From assembly GCA_030403585.1 (NCBI GenBank), contig JAUEPE010000047.1, forward strand, positions 1 to 52,690: a stretch of 52,690 nucleotides of DNA, in the 5' to 3' direction. Shown here in pieces: positions 40,388 through 48,625 of the stretch. The notes under the pieces were generated by a model. That model was not told the DNA's origin. It saw only the letters and a list, made by a program, of their open reading frames with translations, and made no database searches. Source of the stretch: Frankia sp. RB7. Lineage in GTDB: Bacteria > Pseudomonadota > Alphaproteobacteria > Rhizobiales > Xanthobacteraceae. The translations under genes were made by a program, and so were the position numbers. Within the stretch, counting starts at the first letter, position 1. Each line of letters starts with the position of its first letter.

Positions 40388-40913
40388 GTTGCCCTCCGAT
40401 GTGTGAGATGGCTTTAATCGCTGCGTACATTCGGGGATCGAATGCACTCACCCCGAATACACCAACACGACGAAAAAAACATCTTCTCACTTAAGGAAGT
40501 GTTGACGACGCAGCGCGCGTGCGCCAGCCGCGCTTGATTTGCCGACACGCGGAGACACGCGTCTGCGATTGCAAATGCTTCTCGCGACATCGACGTCGGC
40601 AAGCGCTGCGATTGCGAGAAAATACTATGCAGCAAGTATTATTCTGCGCGCGCACATCACGCATGGTCAGCGCGATGACGCGCGCCGGAGAGCGTGCGAT
40701 GGCGCCGTGGAGGCGAGTCGCGGACTCTGAGTCGCGAGTTTTGGCAACGAAATTATTTTCATGCTTAACGGCGGAAGCGCTCGTCAGAGCACGTGCAAGT
40801 CACCGTTCGGCGCGAATCGCGCCACCGCGATTCGCAACTGCATCGTGACCTCGACGGGATGAAGTTTGCTGTCGGCGATGCGTGCGCGCGTCTCGTCTCG
40901 ACGTCGCGCGACG
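40388..40913. other. Dyad-rich gene-free region between gatB and the peptide gene
   Basis: 526 bp with no supportable gene but many inverted repeats: GCGAATCGC/GCGATTCGC (40812-40820, 40827-40835), GGCGCGA-A-TCGCGCC (40809-40823), AATACT/AGTATT (40621-40640) and a perfect 16-bp palindrome GACGTCGCGCGACGTC (40900-40915) touching the gatB stop. CGCG-type words are very frequent. It could be a structured RNA or a protein-binding region. Confidence 0.45.
40429..40458. promoter_or_regulatory. Dyad upstream of the lysine-rich peptide gene
   Basis: ATTCGGGG and CCCCGAAT, 8-bp arms with a 14-nt spacer, lie 42-71 nt before the peptide ATG on the minus strand. It could be an operator or a leader hairpin. 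Confidence 0.4.
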
Positions 40914-42392
40914 TCAGATGCCGAGCTTGGACTTGAGCAGTTCGTTGACCGCCTGCGGGTTCGCCTTGCCGCCGGATGACTTCATCACCTGGCCGACGAA
41001 CCAGCCGAGCGACTGCGGCTTGTCCTTCACCTGCGCGGCCTTGTCGGGATTGGCCGCGATGATGTCGTCGACAACCTTTTCGATCGCCGAAAGATCCGTG
41101 ACCTGCTTCATGCCGCGGCTTTCGACCAGCGCACGTGGATCGCCGCCCTCCTGCCAGACGATCTCGAACAGATCCTTGGCGATCTTGCCGGAGATCGTGC
41201 CCTCGCCGATCAGGTCGATGATCGCAGCCAACTGCTCGGACGACACCGGAGAGTCCGTAATATCCCGGCTTTCCTTGTTGAGACGGCCGAACAGCTCGTT
41301 GATCACCCAGTTCGCGGCCATCTTGCCGTCGCGGGCGCGGTTGGCGAGCTTGTCGAGCACCGTTTCGTAGAACACCGCGCTCTCGCGCTCGGCGACCAGC
41401 ACGCTCGCATCATAGGCCGACAGGCCGAGATCGGCGACAAAGCGCGTCTTCTTCTGGTCCGGCAGCTCGGGCAACCCGGCCTTCAGCTCGTCGACGAAGC
41501 TTTGCGAGAACTCCAGCGGCAGCAAATCCGGATCGGGGAAGTAGCGGTAGTCGTGCGCCTCTTCCTTCGAGCGCATCGAGCGCGTCTCGCCCTTGTTGGG
41601 ATCATAGAGCCGCGTCTCTTGGTCGATCGCGCCGCCATCCTCCAAAATTTCGATCTGGCGGAGCGCTTCGTACTCGATCGCCTGGCCGATGAAGGTGATC
41701 GAGTTCATGTTCTTGATCTCGCAGCGGGTACCGAGCGGCGCGCCCGGCTTGCGCACGGAGACGTTGACGTCGGCGCGCAAAGATCCCTTCTCCATGTCGC
41801 CGTCGCAGGTGCCGAGATAGCGCAGGATCGAGCGCAGTTTCGTCACATAGGCCTTGGCCTGCTCCGCGTCGCGGATGTCCGGTTTTGATACGATCTCCAT
41901 CAGCGCCACGCCTGAGCGGTTGAGATCGACATAGGACATGGTCGGCGACTGGTCGTGCAGCAACTTGCCTGCGTCCTGCTCGAGATGCAGGCGCTCGATG
42001 CCGATGGAGACGCTGCGGCCGCCGTCGAGCTCGACCTGCACCTCGCCCTCGCCCACCACCGGCGATTTGTACTGGCTGATCTGGTAGCCCTGCGGCAGGT
42101 CCGGATAGAAATAGTTTTTCCGATCGAACACCGAACGCAGATTGATCTTTGCGTTGAGACCAAGCCCGGTCCGGACAGCCTGCCTGACGCACTCCTCGTT
42201 GATGACGGGCAGCATGCCCGGCATCGCAGCATCGACCAGCGAGACATGGCTGTTCGGCTCGCCGCCGAACGTGGTCGAAGCACCCGAGAACAGCTTTGAG
42301 TTCGACGTCACCTGGGCATGGATCTCCATGCCGATGACCACCTCCCAGTCGCCGGTTGAGCCCTTGAGAAGCTTGTGCGTGGCCGTGCTCAT
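40914..42392 (-). CDS. gatB: Asp-tRNA(Asn)/Glu-tRNA(Gln) amidotransferase subunit B
   Basis: A 492-residue GatB, the kinase/transamidase subunit that activates misacylated tRNA. The N-terminus EVVIGMEIHAQ, NKLFSG-type NSKLFSGASTTFG, and YFYPDLPQGYQISQY are diagnostic. The C-terminal YqeY-like tRNA-binding domain ends in KANPQAVNELLKSKLG. The ATG at 42392 overlaps the orf98 stop by 4 nt (ATGA). The frame is open further upstream, but that extension only reads through orf98 out of frame. Confidence 0.96.
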   Translation of the reverse strand: MSTATHKLLKGSTGDWEVVIGMEIHAQVTSNSKLFSGASTTFGGEPNSHVSLVDAAMPGMLPVINEECVRQAVRTGLGLNAKINLRSVFDRKNYFYPDLPQGYQISQYKSPVVGEGEVQVELDGGRSVSIGIERLHLEQDAGKLLHDQSPTMSYVDLNRSGVALMEIVSKPDIRDAEQAKAYVTKLRSILRYLGTCDGDMEKGSLRADVNVSVRKPGAPLGTRCEIKNMNSITFIGQAIEYEALRQIEILEDGGAIDQETRLYDPNKGETRSMRSKEEAHDYRYFPDPDLLPLEFSQSFVDELKAGLPELPDQKKTRFVADLGLSAYDASVLVAERESAVFYETVLDKLANRARDGKMAANWVINELFGRLNKESRDITDSPVSSEQLAAIIDLIGEGTISGKIAKDLFEIVWQEGGDPRALVESRGMKQVTDLSAIEKVVDDIIAANPDKAAQVKDKPQSLGWFVGQVMKSSGGKANPQAVNELLKSKLGI

Positions 42393-42685
42393 GTCTTGCT
42401 CCCGAGCAGCGTGGCAGCGATCCGCTCCCACTCCGCTTCCAATGAATCCTTTGCCGCGGGCTGGCCAGCCTGGCGGTACCAGTAGCCGGCATTGCCGAGA
42501 TCGCCTTCGACGCGGTGCAGATATGCGTGCACCCAGGCGGCGTCGCGGCCATTGTCGTCCTGGACGATCTTGTGCGCCTGGTCCCAGTCGCCCTTCGCGG
42601 CCCACCAGAGACCGGCCAGCGGCGCGCTCAGGCCCGGCGCGGGCGCCGCGCCGTCGAGGCTCGCGATGAACGCGGCGACATTCAC
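42389..42685 (-). CDS. Conserved-looking protein of unknown function between gatA and gatB
   Basis: A 98-residue protein starting with GTG. The start overlaps the gatA stop as GTGA and the stop overlaps the gatB start as ATGA, so all three should be translated as a coupled set. It is rich in aromatic residues and looks like a small helical domain: LAGLWWAAKGDWDQAHKIVQ, then WVHAYLHRVEGDLGNAGYWY. It has no signal peptide, membrane helix or known catalytic motif. The pattern of conserved-looking Trp/His/Arg suggests a real fold. A role with the amidotransferase or its tRNA is only inferred from coupling. Confidence 0.75.
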   Translation of the reverse strand: MNVAAFIASLDGAAPAPGLSAPLAGLWWAAKGDWDQAHKIVQDDNGRDAAWVHAYLHRVEGDLGNAGYWYRQAGQPAAKDSLEAEWERIAATLLGSKT

Positions 42686-44157
42686 CACCACCTCGCGGGC
42701 GTGAAGCGGCCGGCGGCCTGCTCGATCACCTCGCCGAGCGAGAACAGCGTCTCCTCGTCGAAGGGACGGCCGATCAGCTGCAGGCCGAGCGGCAGGCCCT
42801 GCGCGTCCTTGCCGGCTGGCACGGCGATGCCCGGCAGGCCCGCCATGTTCACGGTGACCGTGAAGATGTCGTTGAGATACATCTCGACGGGGTCGGCGCC
42901 GCCCTTCTCGCCGATGCCGAAGGCCGCCGACGGCGTCGCCGGCGTCAGGATCGCGTTGACGCCCTTGGCGAAGCAATCCTCAAAATCCTTCTTGATCAGC
43001 GTGCGCACCTTCTGGGCGCGCAGATAATAGGCGTCGTAATAGCCTGCCGAGAGCACATAGGTGCCGATCATGACGCGGCGGCGCACCTCCGCGCCAAAAC
43101 CTTCCGCGCGGGTGTTCTCGTATTGCTCGATGATGTTCCTGCCCTGCTCGCGCAGGCCGTAGCGGACGCCGTCATAGCGCGCGAGGTTGGACGAGGCCTC
43201 CGCCGGCGCCACGATGTAATAGGCCGGCAGCGCGTATTTGGTGTGCGGCAGCGACACTTCGACAAGCTCGGCGCCCGCCGCCTTCAGCCAGGCCGCGCCC
43301 TCGCTCCAGAGCTTCTCGATCTCGGCCGGCATACCGTCGAGACGATATTCCTTGGGGATGCCGATCCTGAGGCCCTTCACGGACCTGCCGATCGCAGCCT
43401 CGTAGTCCGGCACGGCAACGTCGACGGACGTCGTGTCCTTCGGATCATGCCCGGCCATCGAACGCAGCAGCATCGCCGCATCGCGCGTGCTGCGCGCGAT
43501 CGGGCCAGCCTGGTCGAGCGAGGAGGCAAAGGCAACGATTCCCCAGCGCGAGCAGCGGCCATAGGTCGGCTTGATGCCGACGGTCGCGGTGAACGCCGCC
43601 GGCTGGCGGATCGAGCCGCCGGTGTCGGTCGCGGTCGCCCCCATGCACAGCAGCGCCGCCACCGCCGAGGCCGAGCCGCCGGACGAGCCGCCCGGCACCA
43701 GCGTGGTGTTGGAGCCGTCACGCCGCCAGGGATTGCCGACAGGGCCGAAGCACGAGGTCTCGTTCGCCGAGCCCATCGCGAACTCGTCATTGTTGAGCTT
43801 GCCGAGCATCACCGCGCCGTCGCGCCAGAGCTGCGAGGTGATGGTGGACTCATAAGTCGGCACGAAATTGCCGAGGATTTTCGAGCAAGCCGTGGTTCGC
43901 ACACCCTTGGTCGCGAACAAATCCTTGATGCCGAGCGGGATGCCCGCGAGCGGACCTGCGTTACCCTTGGCGATCTTCTCGTCCACGGCCTTCGCCATGT
44001 CACGCGCCTGGTCAGGCGTCTCCAGCACAAAGGCGTTGAGCACGCGCGCGGCTTCGATCGCGCTCAGATGCGCGTCGGTCAGTTCGAGGGACGTGAAAGT
44101 CTTGTCGGCGAGACCCTTGCGGGCCTCGGCGAGCGTCAGCGATGTCAAATCGGTCAT
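42682..44157 (-). CDS. gatA: Asp-tRNA(Asn)/Glu-tRNA(Gln) amidotransferase subunit A
   Basis: A 491-residue amidase-signature subunit that releases ammonia from glutamine for the transamidation. The Ser-cisSer-Lys triad is visible: Lys78 (PLGIKDLFAT), Ser158 (PGGSSGGSA) and Ser182 (TDTGGSIRQPA), with the usual 24-residue spacing between the serines. The start overlaps the orf71 stop (ATGA) and the stop overlaps the orf98 start. Confidence 0.96.
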   Translation of the reverse strand: MTDLTSLTLAEARKGLADKTFTSLELTDAHLSAIEAARVLNAFVLETPDQARDMAKAVDEKIAKGNAGPLAGIPLGIKDLFATKGVRTTACSKILGNFVPTYESTITSQLWRDGAVMLGKLNNDEFAMGSANETSCFGPVGNPWRRDGSNTTLVPGGSSGGSASAVAALLCMGATATDTGGSIRQPAAFTATVGIKPTYGRCSRWGIVAFASSLDQAGPIARSTRDAAMLLRSMAGHDPKDTTSVDVAVPDYEAAIGRSVKGLRIGIPKEYRLDGMPAEIEKLWSEGAAWLKAAGAELVEVSLPHTKYALPAYYIVAPAEASSNLARYDGVRYGLREQGRNIIEQYENTRAEGFGAEVRRRVMIGTYVLSAGYYDAYYLRAQKVRTLIKKDFEDCFAKGVNAILTPATPSAAFGIGEKGGADPVEMYLNDIFTVTVNMAGLPGIAVPAGKDAQGLPLGLQLIGRPFDEETLFSLGEVIEQAAGRFTPARWW

Positions 44158-44369
44158 TTATTGATCGGGCTGCAGAAGAAGGGAGACAGGGTCTTGTCGT
44201 TGGCCGGGTCGTCTTTTTTCTTGGCGGCGGCATTCGCAGCGGCCTCGATCTCGTCGAGCACGGCATTGACGGCGACATTGGGATCGGCAGCCTTGCCCTG
44301 CCGCTCCATCTTGTCGAGATAGTTCATGTAGGCCTGATAGGCCTTCTCATCGTCGCAAAGCATGCACAT
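44154..44369 (-). CDS. Small CxxC protein coupled to gatA
   Basis: A 71-residue unknown protein. The N-terminus MCMLCDDEKAYQAYMNYLDK has a CxxC pair, and a third Cys lies near the C-terminus (PFFCSP), so metal or redox binding is possible. The middle is a charged Ala/Lys-rich helix. Its stop overlaps the gatA start by 4 nt, and a dispersed repeat lies between it and gatC. It has no membrane segment. Confidence 0.6.
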   Translation of the reverse strand: MCMLCDDEKAYQAYMNYLDKMERQGKAADPNVAVNAVLDEIEAAANAAAKKKDDPANDKTLSPFFCSPINK

Positions 44370-44402
44370 CGGACGGCGTCCTAAGACTCTTTAGTTTGTT
44401 AG

Positions 44403-44452
44403 TTTGACGCGCTTTCTTTACGCGAACCGGCTTCCACTTCGCTCGAAAACAC
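44403..44452 (-). repeat. 50-bp dispersed palindromic repeat, copy B
   Basis: The reverse complement matches 28433-28482 at 46 of 50 positions. It lies in the gat cluster, 8 nt after the gatC stop and 33 nt before orf71. A tandem pair of TTAGTTTG (44391-44398, 44399-44406) touches its left edge. As RNA on the minus strand it can fold through GTGTTTTC / GAAAGCGC with imperfect pairing. Confidence 0.8.
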
Positions 44453-44460
44453 TATGCAAA

Positions 44461-44748
44461 TTACTCGACGACCTTCGGCACCAGGAAGAAGTGACCTTCG
44501 GTCGCAGGCGCATTGGCAACGATATCGTCGGCGATCTCGCCGTCATTGACCACGTCTTGCCGCTTCTTCATCTGCATCGGGGTGACCGAGGTCATGGGCT
44601 CCACGCCCTCGACATTGACCTCCGAGAGCTGCTCGACAAAGGCGAGCATGGCATTGAGCTCACCCTGCAGATGCGGAACCTCGTCCTCGGAAACCGCAAT
44701 GCGCGCCAGATGCGCGATGCGGCGGACGGTAGCGGCGTCGACGGACAT
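44461..44748 (-). CDS. gatC: Asp-tRNA(Asn)/Glu-tRNA(Gln) amidotransferase subunit C
   Basis: A 95-residue GatC, the belt subunit that wraps GatA and GatB. The family pattern is seen in RRIAHLARIAVSEDEVPHL and in the C-terminal GVEPMTSVTPM followed by APATEGHFFLVPKVVE. The ATG at 44748 is preferred over an in-frame start at 44811 because the longer N-terminus is not family-like and GAGAGG precedes it. It heads the cluster but is separated from gatA by orf71 and a repeat. Confidence 0.94.
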   Translation of the reverse strand: MSVDAATVRRIAHLARIAVSEDEVPHLQGELNAMLAFVEQLSEVNVEGVEPMTSVTPMQMKKRQDVVNDGEIADDIVANAPATEGHFFLVPKVVE

Positions 44749-44824
44749 TATATAAGGCCTCTCACGGCAAATCCTACGTGCCGTATAGCAGAGGCCGGTT
44801 TTGCGCCGCAACCGGCGCCGGGAG

Positions 44825-45901
44825 CTATCCGGCCATCTGGCGCAGGCGTGCCAGCGCCGATTTGGCGAGATCCCGGGTCAATTCGGCCGCCGGCAGCTCC
44901 CGGCCCATCCCAATCGCCTGCCCAGCCCAGAGATTGGTGAAATCCACCCTGCCCTGCTTTTCGGCAGCCGTCTTCAGCGGTGCCAGCGCGGTGGCCGCAT
45001 GGGGAAACGGCGGCGCATCCGGCGAGATCGGGCCGGCCTCGCGTATCAGGCGGTTCTGGACGCCACGCGCCGGGCGGCCGGTCATCACATTGGTGATGAC
45101 GGTGGAATCGTCCCGCGCCTCGGCAAGCGCCTTGCGGCCGCCAGCGCTGACCTTGGATTCCGGACAGCGCAGATAGGCGCTGCCGATCTGCACGCCGGAC
45201 GCGCCAAGCGCGAAGGCCGCAGCAATGCCGCGCCCGTCGGCGATGCCACCGGCCGCGATCACCGGCACCTTCACGGCATCGGCAACCTGCGGCACCAGCG
45301 CAAACGTGCCGGGTTGCTCCGATATCTTGTCGGTCAGGAACATGCCGCGATGACCACCGGCTTCGGCGCCTTGCGCGATGACGGCATCGACGCCGTGCTG
45401 TTCCAGCCAGACGGCTTCCTTGACCGTCGTGGCGGACGAGATGACGAGGCAGCCTGCCGCCTTGACGCGCTTGAGCAGCGCCGCTTCCGGCAGGCCGAAA
45501 TGGAAGCTGACGACCTCCGGCTTCAGCTCCTCGACGACCTCGCAGAAAGAGGCATCGAACGGTGCGCGGTTTGCGGCGTTGATGGGCGCGGCGGGATCGA
45601 GGCCATGCTCGGTATAGTAGCCCGTGAGCCGCTGCTTCCAGCGCGCTTCGGCGTCGGCCGTGAGTTCTATCGGCGTGTGGCAGAAGAAGTTCATGTTGAC
45701 CGGCGCCTTCACGCGCTGGCGGATGATGTTGACCTGCTCGCGCGCCTTCTCCGGCGACAGCAGCGCGCTCGGCAGCGAGCCAAGTCCGCCGCCCTCTGCC
45801 ACGGCGATCACCAGCTCCGCATCCATCACGCCGGCCATCGGCGCCAGCACGATCGGGAATTCAGTCTTGAAGAGATCGATCAGTCGACGGTCAGGCCACA
45901 T
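44825..45901 (-). CDS. Nitronate monooxygenase-type FMN protein (first of two)
   Basis: A 358-residue TIM-barrel flavoprotein of the nitronate monooxygenase / 2-nitropropane dioxygenase family. FMN-site motifs are PIVLAPMAGVMDAELVIAV at the start, IAQGAEAGGHRGMF in the middle and PVIAAGGIADGRGIAAAFAL with GASGVQIGSAYL at the phosphate site. NMOs oxidise toxic alkyl nitronates such as propionate 3-nitronate. It follows the second NMO gene by 17 nt, so the two form an operon. Confidence 0.88.
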   Translation of the reverse strand: MWPDRRLIDLFKTEFPIVLAPMAGVMDAELVIAVAEGGGLGSLPSALLSPEKAREQVNIIRQRVKAPVNMNFFCHTPIELTADAEARWKQRLTGYYTEHGLDPAAPINAANRAPFDASFCEVVEELKPEVVSFHFGLPEAALLKRVKAAGCLVISSATTVKEAVWLEQHGVDAVIAQGAEAGGHRGMFLTDKISEQPGTFALVPQVADAVKVPVIAAGGIADGRGIAAAFALGASGVQIGSAYLRCPESKVSAGGRKALAEARDDSTVITNVMTGRPARGVQNRLIREAGPISPDAPPFPHAATALAPLKTAAEKQGRVDFTNLWAGQAIGMGRELPAAELTRDLAKSALARLRQMAG

Positions 45902-45918
45902 GGTGTGTCTCTCTTGAT

Positions 45919-46896
45919 TCAGGCGAGCGATGCGATGGAGTTGCGCCGGCCGGCAAGAAGCTGCTCGGCCTCGGACGCAATCCGTTCGACGATCTCGGCC
46001 GCCGGTGGAATATCATGGATCAGGCCGACCGCTTCTCCCGCAAAGACGGCCGCGATTTCGAAATCGCCCGCCATTTTTGCCGCGGCATACTCCCTGGCGA
46101 TCTCGTCTGCGCGCTGCATCAGCTCGACCTCACGGCCGGTCCAGCTCTTGATATGGCCGTTGACCAGCGTCCGCGCGGTAAACGGCGCCGGCCAGAACAG
46201 TTTTCGCGACCAGTCGGGAACGACGCCGCGCACGGTGTCGTTCCCGTCGGCTGTGCGGATGCGCTCCTTGGCCGCGACGGCGGCATTGGCCTCGACGCTC
46301 GCATAGAAGCGCGTGCCGACCAGCACGCCGGATGCACCAAGCATCATCATTGCCGCGAGGCCCCGGCCATCCGCGATGCCGCCGGCCGCAACGACTGGCA
46401 CACGCCCGGCCGCGAGATCGACGATCGCCGGCACGATGTCGACGGTGGTGCGCGATGCGCCATGGCCGCCCGCCTCCGTCCCCTGCGCGATCAGGATCTC
46501 CGCGCCGGCATCGAGCGCCTGCTTCGCCATGTCCTCGCTCTGGACCTGGCAGATCAATCGCGCCCCGCTCGGCTTGATGCGCGGCGCGAACGGCGCCGGA
46601 TCGCCGAACGACAGCATGACCGCCTGCGGGCGCGCATCGAGCGCGATGTCGAGAAGCTCGGGCTGCTTCGCCAGGCTCCAGGTGATGAAGCCGATCCCGA
46701 ACGGTGCAAAACCTTTCAACTCCGCGGCCTCAGCCTGCAGACGTGCGCGGTCGCCGTAACCACCGCCGAGGATCCCGAAGCCGCCGGCCTCGCTGACGGC
46801 GCGGGTCAGCCGGGTGCCCGCGATCGTGTCCATGGGCGCCGACAGGATCGGATGCCTGATCCCGAGAAGCTCCGTCAGCGGCGTGGTGATCGGCAT
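45919..46896 (-). CDS. Nitronate monooxygenase-type FMN protein (second of two)
   Basis: A 325-residue paralogue of the neighbouring NMO. HPILSAPMDTIAGTRL is the N-terminal strand, and IAQGTEAGGHGASRT and PVVAAGGIADGRGLAAMMML followed by GASGVLVGTRFY give the flavin site. The start at 46896 (MPITTPLTELLGI) is preferred over an in-frame ATG at 46932, which lies in the divergent promoter region. It is the promoter-proximal gene of the pair and faces the LysR gene. Confidence 0.88.
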   Translation of the reverse strand: MPITTPLTELLGIRHPILSAPMDTIAGTRLTRAVSEAGGFGILGGGYGDRARLQAEAAELKGFAPFGIGFITWSLAKQPELLDIALDARPQAVMLSFGDPAPFAPRIKPSGARLICQVQSEDMAKQALDAGAEILIAQGTEAGGHGASRTTVDIVPAIVDLAAGRVPVVAAGGIADGRGLAAMMMLGASGVLVGTRFYASVEANAAVAAKERIRTADGNDTVRGVVPDWSRKLFWPAPFTARTLVNGHIKSWTGREVELMQRADEIAREYAAAKMAGDFEIAAVFAGEAVGLIHDIPPAAEIVERIASEAEQLLAGRRNSIASLA

Positions 46897-46937
46897 GGGC
46901 TCTCCCGCTCTGGACAGCAACACTAGGCCCAACTAGC

Positions 46938-46954
46938 ATTCTCGAAAAATGAAT
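46938..46954. promoter_or_regulatory. LysR-type box between the NMO pair and the lysR gene
   Basis: ATTC-N9-GAAT (46938-46941 and 46951-46954) is a dyad containing the classical LysR T-N11-A pattern. It lies 38 nt before the regulator and 41 nt before the NMO gene, where a LysR protein would control both directions. Confidence 0.6.
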
Positions 46955-46992
46955 TGTTGCGAACGCTGCCATCACAAAAGCGAAACGATGCC

Positions 46993-47883
46993 ATGGAACT
47001 GAGTGACATCCAGACCTTTGCCGCAGTGGCCCGCACCGGCGGCATCACCCGCGCCGCCGAGGAGCTCAACACAGTGCAATCCAACGTCACCCAGCGCATC
47101 AAGGCGTTGGAGGCCGAGATCGGCACGCCGCTGTTCGAGCGCCACAGCCGCGGCATGGCGCTGACCGGCGCCGGCAAACGCCTGTTGCCTTACGCGCAAC
47201 GAATGGCGGCGATGTCGCGCGAGGCCGTGCTCGCGGCGCGCGACGATGGCGAGCCCAAGGGACCACTTTCGATCGGCTCGATGGAGACGACAGCGGCGGT
47301 GCGGCTGCCGCCGCTGCTGGCCGATTTCCACCGCCGCTTCCCCGCCGTGCGGCTGAGCCTGCGCACGTCGCCCACCGCCGATCTCGTCGCCGGTGTGCTC
47401 GACGGCACGCTCGACGGCGCCTTCGTCGCAGGTCCCATCGCGCACCCAGACCTCACCGCAACAAGCGCATTCCGCGAAGAGCTGGTGCTGGTCAGCGCGC
47501 GACGCTGGGCCTCGCTCGCCGAGCTGCGCGCCGGCACGCCCGAGTCAGGCCCGACCGCGCTGGCGTTCCGAACCGGCTGCACCTACCGGCAGCGGCTCGA
47601 TCAGATTTTTGTTGAATTCGGCTGGCCTTCGGCAGCGCGCTTCGAGCTCGGCACGCTCGACGGCATGATCGGCTGTGTCGCCGCCGACATGGGCGTGACG
47701 CTGCTGCCGCGCGCGGTGGTCGAACGCAGCGCGATGAACGGCAGCGTGACGATGCACGCGCTGAGCCCGTCGCACGGGCGCGTCGAGACGCTGTTCATCC
47801 AGCGCCGCGCCGGCCATCAAACCAGCGCGCTTCATGGCTTCCTGTCCTGCCTGACCCGGGACGACGACATCATCGCGGCTTGA
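46993..47883 (+). CDS. LysR-family transcriptional regulator
   Basis: A 296-residue LTTR. The N-terminal winged helix-turn-helix reads MELSDIQTFAAVARTGGITR, with AAEELNTVQSNVTQRIKALE as the recognition part. The effector-binding domain (about 90-290) includes GPLSIGSMETTAAVRLPPLL. It is divergent from the NMO operon with an LTTR box between them, so it most likely controls those genes and itself. The effector is unknown but might be a nitronate. The start at 46993 begins the standard LTTR N-terminus. Confidence 0.9.
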   Translation: MELSDIQTFAAVARTGGITRAAEELNTVQSNVTQRIKALEAEIGTPLFERHSRGMALTGAGKRLLPYAQRMAAMSREAVLAARDDGEPKGPLSIGSMETTAAVRLPPLLADFHRRFPAVRLSLRTSPTADLVAGVLDGTLDGAFVAGPIAHPDLTATSAFREELVLVSARRWASLAELRAGTPESGPTALAFRTGCTYRQRLDQIFVEFGWPSAARFELGTLDGMIGCVAADMGVTLLPRAVVERSAMNGSVTMHALSPSHGRVETLFIQRRAGHQTSALHGFLSCLTRDDDIIAA

Positions 47884-48085
47884 TCAGCCACCGCCGCAGC
47901 GCAACCAAGGCCCAGATCGCCTCGACCAGACCGAACGGCCAGGCCCCCTGCAGGAAGCCGTAGGCCGAGCCGAATGCACAAGAGCCGGCAAACAGCAGCA
48001 CGAACCAATGGCTGCGATCCTCCAGGGCGTAGCAGACCAGCATCGCGGTGACGGCAAACAACCCGAATAACGTCAGTGCATCCAT
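47870..48085 (-). CDS. Small membrane protein of unknown function
   Basis: A 71-residue protein with two to three hydrophobic segments (about 4-20, 27-45 and 50-63), beginning MDALTLFGLFAVTAMLVCY. The end overlaps the end of the convergent lysR gene by 14 nt. It resembles small inner-membrane YgaP-like or DUF proteins only in a general way; no family was identified. Confidence 0.6.
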   Translation of the reverse strand: MDALTLFGLFAVTAMLVCYALEDRSHWFVLLFAGSCAFGSAYGFLQGAWPFGLVEAIWALVALRRWLIKPR

Positions 48086-48130
48086 GTTCTGGGTTCACTC
48101 CGCGGCGTGGCGCGTGATATGCGCTGGATC

Positions 48131-48622
48131 ATGCCGGCTCTTATCCTGCCTCTGATCGATGCTGCAACCCACTGGCCCGAACGCGGTGGGCTGGTCGGCC
48201 TTGATCTCGGCACCAAGACCATCGGCGTTGCCGTGTCCAATCCGGACCGCCGGTTAGCTACCGGTGTCGAGACGATCCAGCGCAAGGCGTTCAAGCAGGA
48301 CGCGGCCCGGCTGCTGGCCATCGCCACTGAGCGCAAGATCGTCGGCTTCGTGCTCGGCCTGCCCATCAACATGGACGGCAGCGAGGGCCCCCGCGCCCAG
48401 TCGACCCGCGCCTTTGCGCGCAATCTGGCAAACCTCACCACGCTTCCGATCGGCCTCTGGGACGAGCGCCTCTCGACCGCGGCGGTCGAACGCGAGCTGA
48501 TCGGCATGGACGTCAGCCGCGCCAAGCGCGCCGAGGTAATCGACGAGCACGCCGCGATCTTCATCCTGCAAGGCGCGCTCGACCGGCTCGCCAATCTGCG
48601 CACGGCATCGGGGAATGGCTGA
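48131..48622 (+). CDS. ruvX: Putative pre-16S rRNA nuclease / RuvX-type resolvase (YqgF)
   Basis: A 163-residue YqgF-family RNase H-fold nuclease, involved in 16S rRNA 5' maturation and proposed as a Holliday-junction resolvase. The catalytic acidic residues are Asp25 (GLDLGTKTIGVAV), Glu in WDERLSTAAVERE and Asp in VIDEHAAIFILQ. The ATG at 48131 is favoured over the GTG at 48107 and ATG at 48119 from the usual N-terminal length. The gene is followed after 3 nt by the transporter gene. Confidence 0.92.
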   Translation: MPALILPLIDAATHWPERGGLVGLDLGTKTIGVAVSNPDRRLATGVETIQRKAFKQDAARLLAIATERKIVGFVLGLPINMDGSEGPRAQSTRAFARNLANLTTLPIGLWDERLSTAAVERELIGMDVSRAKRAEVIDEHAAIFILQGALDRLANLRTASGNG

Positions 48623-48625
48623 TCC

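Noticed and set aside
40218..40490. 90-residue minus-strand frame rich in Glu/Arg
   Set aside because: It is an out-of-frame reading of the lysine-rich peptide gene and has no ribosome site.
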